NCBI GenBank assembly: GCA_037951105.1
Contig: JBAMJV010005517.1
Location: 101,965 to 165,964 of the forward strand
Source: Echinarachnius parma
Taxonomy: Eukaryota > Echinodermata > Echinoidea > Clypeasteroida > Echinarachniidae
DNA length: 64,000 bases
Reading direction: 5' to 3'
Shown here: in pieces, positions 12,101 through 24,900 of the stretch
How positions within the stretch are numbered: the stretch's first letter is position 1
Layout of the letters: each line of letters begins with the position of its first letter
Translations under genes and position numbers: made by a program
Notes under the pieces: model-generated
Told to the model about the DNA's origin: nothing
The model's database searches: none
The model's input: only the letters and a program-made list of their open reading frames with translations

Positions 12101-15100
12101 TACCTCTGTGTATAAAGATCACATGCTACACAAGCAATCAACAAATTTAAGTGTCTTTTTTTTTCTTCAACAAGTCATACAGTTTACATTTCTCTGTGCA
12201 TTAAGGTCACTGGGTACACTGGCAACAGGTTTTCAGTGTGTTGAGATCAACGACTTTCCTGAGGACAATGTATTGGGACTGGTTGGCGTCATGATGGAAC
12301 AGGATGGCTGGAAGAAAAAACAGGTAACTAAATGTATGACAAAATGTCCTCCAGCCAACAGTCTGTTGTAATAATAACCCTACGATAACCCTAGAGAGAC
12401 CTTGTTCAGTATATATGTAGACCGGTATAATGGTATTAATGTTGAGGAATTTTCAGGCAAGGTCTTTAATATAATTTTTGACCTTACTTGTTTCTATTCT
12501 AGAGTTCTATTCTAGATTTGTTTTCTTTTTTAGAGTATGTTCTGTAGTCATGATAACCTGAAGAAACTCTAAGAGACTTGGTCAATTTTCACAGACAAGC
12601 AAACATGTACCATTCCCTCATTTTATGGAGAATGGTATTGAAATAGAGACATTTCAGGCAAGGTCTTGTTGATGATTTCTGACCTTATTGTTTCTATTCT
12701 ATTAATTAAATATGTTTATTTTGGAGGTTTAAAAAAAAAAGAATTTCCATGTGATATGGTAAAAATGTTTTCATATCTTCTAAATATATGATATAGTTGT
12801 AATCTTAAAACTTCTATAAATTTACGAGTAGGGTCCAAGAATAAATATAACTTGTGTCTGTTCCTTACAGCTGCACTGCAGTGTTGATAGACTGAATCAG
12901 GCCCTGACTGAAGGCATGCATTTTACAGAGGATTATGAGTGATTGTGATAATTGACATTTAACTTTTAATAAAATAACCCACTTCTACCAACTTTTGTTT
13001 CAAAACTTGATTCAACAATTACCTTTATATCAATATTTTTTTCGTATTACAGCTGCGCTGCAGTGCTGATAGACCGAGGCAGGCCCTGACTGAAGGCATG
13101 AACATTTCAAAGGATTATGTCTTCACAGCTGACTTTGAGGAATCTGATTTAGACAATATGAATGCTGTTTATATTTGTGTTACTTCATGTAAAGGGGAAT
13201 TACTATCATTGATAACATTACTCTTGAATATAATGAACTTGTTGGTATTTCTACTAACTATGATCTTGTTCATGCAAGGCCTTCTTTGTAGTAATTGTGC
13301 ATAGTAGTTCTTCATCTAATGGACCTGTCTTATTACATACAGCTACGCTGCAGTGCTGATAGACTGAGGCAGGCTCTGACTGAAGGCCTGAATGTTACAG
13401 AGGATTATGTCTTCACCTCTGACTTTAAGGAATCTGATCTGGACACTGTGACTGGTCGCATTCTGAGGCAACTCACGTGAGTCTTGTGCCTTTGGAATTT
13501 TATGTACTAGTAAATTAATTAACTTACGTTGTGCTAATTCTGTTTGCAAGGTTTTACATGTATTTACATATTTTTGCTATTGTTGTATGACATGTTTTCT
13601 TTGTTTTTCGGTTAATGTGGAAAAGTTGTACTGGTTTGTAAGGACTATATATTAAACTTTGATAGCAATTTGTTTAGCCTGTGCACAATTTAATTTGAAT
13701 GAGGCAAGGGATGAATACTGTTTAAATTTATGCTATTTGTGTTCTTTAAATTTGTTATGACTTCCAATATCTATTTGATAACAAGTAGACAAATCTTTGT
13801 GCAATTTAGAAATGTCCTCTTCTGCAGTATATGTATTTAAACATTATTTTAATGGAGGATTATTCTTGTTGTTTTTTCTCTCATGCAGCATTCCAGAACT
13901 GAGTAATATCCCACATGAGTTTTGTGAGAGAGCCATTGGCCTGATTGGCATGGATAAAGATTTCATTGAGCTTAGAAGAGACAAGAGACATGCCATTGCT
14001 GAGATGGCATTAGAATGTTTGGTAATATATATATTATGCGTAATTGTAAATAATTGAAGAACATAGACATTAGTTTATTACACACAGTAGTTAATACTAA
14101 GTATAATGTTTGGTGATTTAAAATAACTTGTGTTCTATATAAGTATTTTGTATACATTTGTAAGCAAAGGAGATTTTCATATTACATGCTGTAAAAATAC
14201 ATTGTTTTCATTATAATGGTATTAATATTCAAATACATTCAAACTCACTAACAGTGCTAATTTGTGCATTACTTTAAAGTAAACATATTTCATTTTACCC
14301 AGTTTGAAACTAACAGTTATTAGTGAAATGTATCTCTATTTATTTATTCTCTTATCCACGTCTCTTAAACAAGTACTTCCTTGCAGTGAACTTCAAATCG
14401 ATAGAGTTATAAGAGTTATATAATTGCATCTAAAATTGTCAGCTGGTGGTGATAATGTTGATCATGATCAACGTGATCGTCATAACTTTAATTTGTATTT
14501 CCATTTTCAATGCAACACAGGGCGATGGCACTGCTATCGATGGTAGTGCCCTCACACTGGACTACATGACAGAGATGGGTTATCTGGAGTGTGACCTGAG
14601 TGCGGAGACCCTTGCTGCCATTCCTGCCGAAGCACTGGGGGACTTTATCTACGACCTGCAGTGGTGTTGTCTGGACGAGGAACAGATGGCTGTTATGAGA
14701 TCTAGAATCCTGGAGATAAGAGGGTATTCATTCTGTACATTCAATTGCATCATTTTGCCATAGAACAACAAATGAAACATGAAATCTTTACAAACTGAAG
14801 ATAAGAGGATATTAATTTTGTACATTGAATTGTGTTGATTTTGCCATACAACAAACAAAAAAGAAACATGCATTGTTTCAAAATGAAAACTTTATTTACA
14901 ATTTGATGTGTAGAACATATATCTTAGAAGGTGAATGTCTATAATATGTTTCTAGTTGTGACCTTTTACAAGTAATCATTACCATGATTTGTTTCTCCTT
15001 GCTAGATCACCTGCAGACTGGACGTCTGATGAGCTGGTGGATGTTGGATTGCTCATAGGCACTCTTACACAAGAGGAAATTGACCAAATAAATGAGGTAG

Positions 15101-15910
15101 GAGGCTTTTATATTCTGACATGCATGTTTGAATTGCCGTAAAAGAAAGATGGTTTAGACTACTGTTACCAGAGCTGGCAGAGGAGAAATATTCTCTCAAA
15201 TTGTCAAAAAGTGTCTCAAAGATTTATTGTCTATGTGTTATATTTCCTTGTCTTTATTTATGACCACAATTTAATTTGCTGATGTGAAATAGGTCATGGA
15301 TAACGGAGAGCACTACTGCGATCACGACCTTGTTAATACTGAGGCTCAATATTCTTTTGAATCTGTCAGTGATGTCAGTTAAAAAGTGTTTATAAAACTT
15401 GATTACTTGTCTTTGTATATGACCAGGTTGAATTCTCCGATGTGGTAGAAGATGTAGTGGAGACTTTGCAGGAAGTCATGGAGAAGCGAGCGCACTACTG
15501 CAACCCCGAGCTGACGGAGGGAGATATAATGGCCTTTGACCTCGGACTGTCCAGACTGGCTGGGAAGCTGAAAGACAGTCTGGTGGCGGCTGCTCAGGAA
15601 GAAAGTGAGGTGTCTAGAAGGAGGAGGAAGCGATGTAAGTCTCATTCCATTATCCAAACATAGTTGTAAGAAGTGGGAATTATAATTACCTTTGACCTCA
15701 GACTGGCCAGACTGGCTGGGAAGCTGAAAGACAGTCTTGTGGTGGCTATTGAGTGTGTTGGTCTATTGTATACATAATGTGGCGCAAACTATTTATCCGT
15801 TTTTTAAGCAATTCATATGAATGAAATGAGCAAAGAATATGTTTTAAATAATTCAAAGCAATTTAAATAGAACTTGATGCAATAATTTTGTGGTGCAGAT
15901 ATGCAAGACA

Positions 15911-15954
<44 letters not shown>

Positions 15955-18900
15955 GGACATGTTTCACATTTCCAAATGTCTAAATAACCAATTGTTACTT
16001 TTTACTTGGACAGTTAGAGCTATATCTACAGAGACAGTGAAGGATTTACTATTCTTTACTATTTTTTTCTACATACAGCATCTACATATTCACCAAGCTG
16101 CACAGACATTGAAGCGCTAGGGCAGTCCAACATTGGTTGGACAGTCGATGAGCTTCCGGATATATCCACATAGATTATTGATAATTGTTTGAGAGTGATA
16201 GAGATTTACTGATACAGCTATCACCCAAATTTATGTTCTAGTGATAATTAACAATATCTTTCTTTACTATTTTTTCTACATACAGCATCAACATATTCAC
16301 CGAGCTGCACAGACATTGAAGCGCTAGGGCAGGCAAATGTTGGTTGGACAGTCGATGAGCTTCTGGCTATATCCACAGAGACTATTGATGGCTGTGTTTA
16401 TGCACTTGGAGTTGTAGAAGGATTCGTTGCTGACCAGAGTCAAGCTATCATGCAGAGAGTCAAGGCGGTAAGACTTTGATTATGATTATATTTATTATAA
16501 CACTTTGTTTGATTTTATATTTGATTATTAAATATAAGTAAGTCGATGAGGAAAGAGTAAATTGGTTCTTTATCATTGTTAGATTAAAATTAAAATTAAA
16601 TGAGGAAATGCATATATTATAATAATTACATTTTTAGGCTACCATGTTTGTGCTTATCTTGCCAAATACATATATAAATATGTATTATGTTGTTGTATTT
16701 TGATGTTATGTAATATTTGTGTTGCGTTGTAATATATTTATGCATGTATGTTTATATATTTGTGTTGTACGCAAGGCACTTTAGTCCTCGGACTACAGTC
16801 TTGTTTATTTTATGTGTTCAATATAAAAAACGATATATCTATCTATCTATCTATCTATCTATGATTATAAATGGCTGGCAGTTGACTCCTTACCTACACA
16901 TTTTGCATTTCCCATAATTATACATTGTACATCAGGCTCCCGTAGTGTATGGGTTAAAGCAATTATGTGTGCAATGTTGTTTTATGGATGGCACAGGTTG
17001 AAAAGGAACCAAATGACTGCAGTAAATATTTTGAGACATAAATTAATTATCCATCAAAAATAAATTGAATTTGTAATGTGTAAAATTACCACAACACTTC
17101 AGACATGTTGATAACTGAGCTTTTTGTAGAAAACAGTCATGTTATTCATGTACCAAATCAATTCATCTTGAAAAGGTTCATTTCTTGTATTCAAAGGGTA
17201 AGAATACTCTAATAATTTTAGAGATAAACACAAAAATGTGTGTCACACGTTTTGCAGGGCAGTTCACACCGACCGAGATTGCCCAGTTTAACCTGACAGA
17301 TGTGGACACTATTCAGTCTTTTTTGTACAGTATTCCTTATTTGATAAGTGATTCATTTGTGTATGTTCTCCTATTTCCCACATCACAGGCCTGGGGAGAA
17401 GCTTACAACATTGGGGCAGAGGATATCACTCAGCTAGGGCGTATTGCAGGGCAGTTCACACCGACCGAGATTGCCCAGCTTAACCTGACGGATGTGGACA
17501 CTATCTGGTCCATCGCACAATATGATGTGTGGACATCAGAACAGGTGAATAGATCTTATATCTCTAGTTTTAGACAGCTATTTTCCTCCCTCTCTCTATA
17601 TGCTTGTACTGTATGTATGAGTCAACCAGTCTATCTATCTACCTGTTAGTTTGTATGTCTTTGTAATCATTTATCTGAATATGTCTATCTATCTTACTAT
17701 CTACCTATGTAACTTTCTATTTACGTCTATATATTGATATATCAATCCATCTTTCTATCAGTTTCTGCCTGTCTGTAGATCTATTTTTTAAGATATATTT
17801 TTTCCATTTATCTCAATCTGTCTCTATCACTCTGTATATGTCTATCCTACCTACATGTAGCTGTTATATTTTGTTAACTGTATCTTGATATCTCAATATA
17901 AGTGTTGAAAAATATGAAATCGTTTAACAGTGATGAAAAATATGAAATCGTTTAACAGTGATGATTACTTTGTTATCAAATGAAGATGTGGACATAGTGC
18001 ACAATACACATACACACACACACACATACAAATAAATTCGCACATGGATGCATGCACAGTCACACATCCACACACATGATTTTCATTCGAAACCATGTGT
18101 ATGGTTTGATACTATTTAAAGTAAAGTGCATAATCTACATTCTATGTTTTCCTCCAGTTAATCGCCGGTATGACTCGTGTAACACAATTGATGGGTGTTG
18201 CCCCTGCCGACATGGACAGCATCCAATTGGCAGGTCTCAGTAACTTCCTGTGCGGAATGAGCTCATCTGACCTATCAACCCTCAGTCAAACAGCCTATGT
18301 GTAAGTCCATGACAATTCATTTCATATGCAATGCTAGAAGTGAACTCCATTGCCTTGTGGCCCAGTTTGACAAGTAAAAACAAGATTTGTCTTATTCTAG
18401 TGGCCCCAAAACCTTTATCTGGTGGTCCCAAACAAAGACAAATTATGTGACGTTTGGTTGCCCATTCAGGCCAGTGGCATTACGTTTCCATGAGTATGGC
18501 AGCATCAGTAGCTGTACAGTGGACATCTTCATGACACCTGCAGTATAATGTCCTTAATAGTTCATGTTTAAGGATTATATTTCTTTGTCTTTATTTACAG
18601 GGAGGCAGCAGCTTCCATTGGGCAATTGACCACATGCAATGTTGACCAGTGGTCAGCCCTCAAGACCCTTGCCATACAGGAGTATGGTAGCATCAGTAGC
18701 TGGACGGTGGACATCTACGGTCTTTAGAAGTTAATGTTTATTTATTATATTTCCTTGTATTTGTTATAAGACCAGATTAAAGGGTACCACCACCCACAAA
18801 TAATATTCTTATTATAGAAAGGTAACATCTTTAGTATTCCATTCCTTCAACAAGTTCACAAAAATATGTTTCAGAAAAAAATATATAATTGGAAAACGCA

Positions 18901-21900
18901 TCAGGGCCATTCTTGGTCACATGTGTGACCAAAAATATGAAAAATTCTGCAATAGGATGCTTATATTTTAGTATGTATAGGAGGTATGGTGATGTAAACT
19001 TCATATATGACTTGCACATGTTGAAGTCTTTCATGTGTAACACAAAAGATTTTATTAGGATTACGTTGCCCAAGGACAGAGGTCAAATGGCATCGGTCAC
19101 GTGTGTGACTTTGCACGGGAGCACTTTTGAAGAAAAAAAATTTAACTCAATTTCATTTTGGAAATCCTGTAAAATATGAAAAGCTAAAATGTTCATATTA
19201 TCAGACAACTTATATATATCTGTAAGTAAGAAAATGGTGAAAGATTAAAATTATCTCAAACTGTTGTTTTTTAATGCACGTTACTATGTGGGGATGTCTG
19301 GGTCACGTGTGTGACATTTTGGGGTGGTCACGTGTGTGACATGTACAATGTGAATGGAAATATAAATTTTAAAAATATTAGGTTTAGACAGTAAAATGAA
19401 GTTCAATTGTCACAAAGTTGGTATCATCATGTACAGGAGAATAAAAGGAATGAGCTAGCTTGATTATTTTCTGAGTTATGATATTTATTGGAATATTGAA
19501 ATATGAAAATTTAATAATTTTTCTAAGAAATTTTATAAATTCAATAAAAAAAATATATTTCATGAAACCTTGAACACTGATCTTTCCATTAATGGAATAA
19601 AACTACTGAAAAAACAAACTTCATTTTTTTCAAAAAAGTTTCACTTTTCAAAGAATGGCCCATCACCATTCTCAACCATGCGTTCATGCGGTCTGAATTG
19701 CGTAGACTACATATGCGGAAAGCCAGAGCGCTCTGTGCAGAGCGAACGAATCATCCGGGATTCTATTGCCGTACGTGTGAAAGCATTGGCGCACTCGCAA
19801 ATGCTTGGCCCATGTGGAACCAGGAAATAGCCGTGGTTCCGTAAGTGGTGGAAATGAATTGCTTTGTTTATAAATCACAGAACCATTTGCAAAATGTTGG
19901 GTATATATTTGATATCACAGCACGGTACCAAAACATAATAATGTGTTGTCCTTTGCCTGGTGGTCCCCATTAAATTATCTTACTCTATTATACATATATT
20001 ACAGGGAGGCAGCAGCTTCCATTGGACAATTGACCACATGCAATGTTGACCAGTGGTCAGCCCTCAAGGCCCTTGTCATACAAGATTATGGTAGCATCAG
20101 TAGCTCGACGGTGGACATCTACGGTCTTTAGAAGTTAATTTGTATTTATTATATTTCCTTGTATTTGTTATAAGACCAGATTAAATTATCTTACTCTATT
20201 ATACATATATTACAGGGAGGCAGCAGCTACCATTGGACAATTGACCACATGTAATGTAGACCAGTGGTCAGCCCTCAAGGTCCTTGCCATACAGGAGTAT
20301 GGTAGCATCAGTAGCTGGACGGTGGACATCTACTGTCTTTAGAAGTTAATGTTATTTATTATATTTCCTTGTATTTGTTATAAGACCAGATTAAATTTTT
20401 TTTCTTACATTAGTATACCTTCTATAGAGAGGCAGCAGCTTCCATTGGGCAATTGACCACATGCAATGTTGACCAGTGGTCAGCCCTCAAGACCCTTGCC
20501 ATACAGGAGTATGGTAGCATCAGTAGCTGGATGATGGACATCTACTGTCTTTAGAAGTTAATGTTATTTATTATATTTCATTGTCTCTATTTATGACCAG
20601 ATTATAATCTGTTACATTAGTATACCTTCTATAGAGAGGCAGCAGTTTCCATTGGGCAATTGACCACATGCAATGTTGACCAGTGGTCAGCCCTCAAGGC
20701 CCTCGCCATACAGGAGTATGGTAACATCAGTAGCTGGATGGTGGACATCTACTGTCTTTAGAGGTTAATGTTTATTATGCCTCCGCAACGAAGTAGCCGG
20801 AGGCATTATGTTTTCGGGTTGTCCGTCCGTCCGTCCGTCCGTCCGTACGTACGTACGTCCCGTTCTCGTGATCGCGTTATCTCAAGAACCGATAAACGGA
20901 TTTTCACCAAACTTGGGTCATGTATGTATCTTGGGGGGCCGATGATCTGATTAGATTTTGGGGTCATGAGGTCAAAGGTCAAAGGTCACAGAGCTCATTA
21001 TATATGCAAAAATAGCTCGTGATCGCGTTATCTCAAGAACGGATTGACGGATTCTGACCAAACTTGGTACATGTATGTATCTTGGGGGGCCGATGATCTG
21101 ATTAGATTTTGGGGTCATGAGGTCAAAGGTCAAAGGTCACAGAGCTCATTATATATGCAAAAATAGCTCGTGATCGCGTTATCTCAAGAACGGATTGACG
21201 GATTCTGACCAAACTTGGTACATGTATGTTCCTTGGAGAGCCAGTGAACTGATTAGATTTTGGGGGTCATGAGGTCAAAGGTCAAGGTCACTTATAGCTC
21301 ATAATTGTGATATGTCAAGATCTAAAAGACAGAGTACCATCAAAATTGAGTTGACAGAATTAATTCAGTGTACATGTTGATTTGGGCTTGATATAAATCG
21401 CGTAATGGCGGAGGCATCATTTTCGACTGCGCGCAGTCGAAGATCCATCTAGTTTATTATATTTCCTTGTATTTGTTATAAGACCAGATTATAATCTCTT
21501 ACATTATTATACCTTCTATAGAGAGGCAGCAGCTTCCATTGGACAATTGACCACATGCAATGTTGACCAGTGGTCAGCCCTCAAGGCCCTTGCCATACAG
21601 GAGTATGGTAACATCAGTAGCTGGATGGTGGACATCTACTGTCTTTAGAGGTTAATGTTTATTTATTATATTTCCTTGTATTTGTTATAAGACCAGATTA
21701 AATTATCTTACTCTATTATACATATATTACAGGGAGGCAGCAGCTTCAATTGGACAATTGACCACATGTAATGTAGACCAATGGTCAGCCCTCAAGGCCC
21801 TCGCCATACAGGAGTATGGTAGCATCAGTAGCTGGACGGTGGACATCTACATGGAACTCGGTGGTGTAGTCGGTAAGGAAACTAGATCTCTCTCCGTTCT

Positions 21901-24900
21901 TATTTCCCTCATCTTTCCTATCATGTGAATGTCTGTGTGTGTATGAGTGTGATATCAGTTACTGATATATACTCTCTTTAATTATGTTGCTTGTCATTTT
22001 ATTGTAAATGATTATTTATTGGGGTCTCAAATACAAGCCGCTGCTTCTCAGAGGTCCGGATGTAATTTGACCTCTGGAAACTCTTTTAATGGCCACTAAC
22101 ACACAAGTCAAATGGCAGGATTCTATTTCATGTGTCATTTTGGCCACATGAAAGAAAGCTTTAGGGAGACCTCTGATTGAGTATTTCAGCTCCGCTTAGC
22201 TTAAAGAATTCTGTTACATTTTTGGGGGGTTGTAGTATTTTATGATTCACGGTTTCCTGTAGTATTTTATGATTCACTGTTTCATTCATCAGTTTTCTAT
22301 TGTGGCATGTGCACATTTCTTCTATATGCCCAGTATGCTCTTTTTAATGATATTTTACAAGTAAAACGATTTCAATACTACTAGAACAAAAGACATGCCC
22401 ATAGCCAGGAGGAGGGGGGGGGGGGGGTGCATACACAACACCCCCCTCCCAAATTCAGAAAGGTCCACTTTTTTGTCGGTCTGGGTTCCACTTTTTACCG
22501 GTCTCAGGCCACTTTTTACCAGTCTCGAATTTAGCGACGGACAACCCCTACCCTCCTCACATGACTCTCAAACAGTGGTCTCGGCCATGTTCGGTCTCTG
22601 TCTGTTTTTGTAAATTACGCACCCCCTCTTGAAACATCAGGCCTAGATACTGGCGTTAATGATAATGATAAAATAATAACTGTTCAAATTGTGTCTGTGT
22701 ATGAACTGGGCAAATTATTTGTGTTGTCTTTCCTATCCAGCTGGGTTCAGTGTAACGGAGCTGCAAACCATTACAAATGAGACAGTTGCAGGAGTAGATT
22801 TCCAGGCAATCTCCCTCATCTCAGCCGATGACTTTGTGGTATGTATACATCTAAAACTATGATGATGATGATGATAATTATAATAATAATAATAATAATG
22901 TTGATGAGCATGAGGATGATGTTAATGAAGATGTTGATGAGGATGATGATGTTGATGATGATAAGAGAGTTGATTGTGATGAAGATGACAATGATGATGG
23001 AGTTGGCGTTGGTGCTGCTGCTACAGCTGCTGTTGATGATAGATTGCTATACAACTTTGAATGTATGTGTGTAATAGAATAATTGGTAGTTTAAAAAAAA
23101 ATTGTTTTGATAACAAACTTAAAGGGATGCCTGTAAAGTGTCTAACTCCACGAAAATTACTTGGAGCTTCCTCGCTTCTCTTCTACCGTGTTGTTTAGCT
23201 TATGGTAAGAGAAGAATAAAATAGAGTTAGATTTTTTTCAAATGCCCCTTTAGTATGACGATATCTATCATTCAGCTCAAAAGCGTTAATGAACGGTCAT
23301 AAATCTCATAAACGTCATACAGTAATTCGTTGTAAAAGCTGACGCATATTTTCGCTTTTTTAACCAGGAAAGCAGTGTTCTTTTTCAATGAAACTTTCAC
23401 ACATCATTCGGACATATCTTACAATGATTTTGATACAGGATTGAAGTCTTAAATGTCTTTTTAGGCAATATCTGACACTTTACAGGTGCACTTTTAACTT
23501 TTAAACAAATATTATTTGCTTGTTTCAGAATGGATTCAGCCCTTCAGTCATATCAGCATTCGACTCGGATCAGGTTGCCGCCATTACTCTCGACCAAGTG
23601 GCAGCCATGTCACGGGACCAGAGCTACGCCATGGCTGTGGCCGTGTATGGGGAAGGACAGATTCCCTCCGAAGTACTGGACGCCATCTTCACCCCAGCAC
23701 CAATGGCACCATCTGTCACCCGAGTAGAAGATGGAGAGGGGGGAGAGGGGGGAGAAGAAGAGGGTCCTACACAAGCAGGTATGTAATGGGGGTGGGCGAA
23801 ATGCCCTAGCTGTGAAATAATAATCAAACGATTAAAAGCATAAACCTGTGAAATGCTGTGAAATAATAATACAAACGATTAAAAGCATAAACCTTGGGCA
23901 ATAAATCTATGGTTTGCTATGCCATGGCTGTGGCTGGTTATGGGGAAGGACAGATTCCCTCCAAAGTACTCAACGCCATCTTCATGATCACCCCAGCACC
24001 AACAAGTGCACCATCTGTTGTTGATGATGGAGAGAGGGAAGAGGAAGAGAGTCCTACAAAAGCAGGTATGTGCAGTGGGGTAGCTACGGAAGGAGATAGG
24101 AGAGGGGAGATACCTCCTTACAATTTAAGGCACTGGATGCAATCTTCACCACCCCAGCACCACCGGCTGGCTTGACAAATGCGCTATCTGTCCCCCAATT
24201 GAAGGAAGAGGGTTCTACACAAGCAGGTACAGTATGTACAGAGGCGTAGCTATTGGGGTGGGCTGGTAAAACAATACAAAAAAACATAAATAGAGATTTT
24301 GTTTATATGCCATGACTGTGGCCATGTATGTACTGGATCATGATGCCATCTTCACCATCCCTGCGCCAACAGCTGGCTTGACAAGTGCTCTATCTGTCAC
24401 CAGAATATAGGAAGAGGGTCCCACACAATAAGGTATGAAATGGGGTACAGAATGTGGGTGGGATACATTTTCAAGCTGTGAAATAATAAAAACAAAAATG
24501 AAAAGCATAAGCCTTGGGGAATAAATATATGGTTTGCTATGTCATAGCTGTGGCCGTTTATGGCAAAGGAAGATTCCCTCTGAAGTACTAGATGCCATCT
24601 TCACCACCCCAGCACCAACGGCTGGCTTGACAACTGCTCCATCTGTTGATGATGGAGAGGGGGAAGAGGAAGAGGGTCCTACACAAGAAAGTACATGTAG
24701 AAGGGTTCAAGGTTCAATTTTATTTTATTTTCAACAACTGATAGGGAGGCACCTGTCATGCAGTGCACATAATAAACAACGCAAATTTACAAAATCTTGA
24801 AAATAAAAGATAGAAATACATAGCATGCACCCCTTATAATTAACTCTGATTTATTGCCTACATTCCCAATTCTTGGTACCCATTGAAAGTTTGGCAAAAT

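Larger units (their letters stand above)
18601..21872 (+). repeat. Array of seven exon-19 copies (211 bp period), six ending in TAG
   Basis: Copies lie at 18601-18727, 20005-20131, 20216-20342, 20428-20554, 20635-20761, 21522-21648 and 21733-21872. Each has an AG acceptor and an open frame starting EAA(A/V)(S/T)IGQLTTCNVDQW. The first six end at the same TAG after VDIYGL or VDIYCL (one has MDIYCL). Only the seventh continues (VDIYMELGGVV) to a GTAAGG donor and the rest of the gene. Subtracting two later insertions (18782-19968 and 20778-21452) restores a uniform period of 207-212 bp. A more decayed copy lies at about 18470-18560. The short copies are either pseudo-exons or alternative terminal exons lacking the GPI tail. 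Confidence 0.85.

Noticed and set aside
22841..23074. Met-rich plus-strand frame
   Set aside because: Translation of an (ATG)n microsatellite in an intron.
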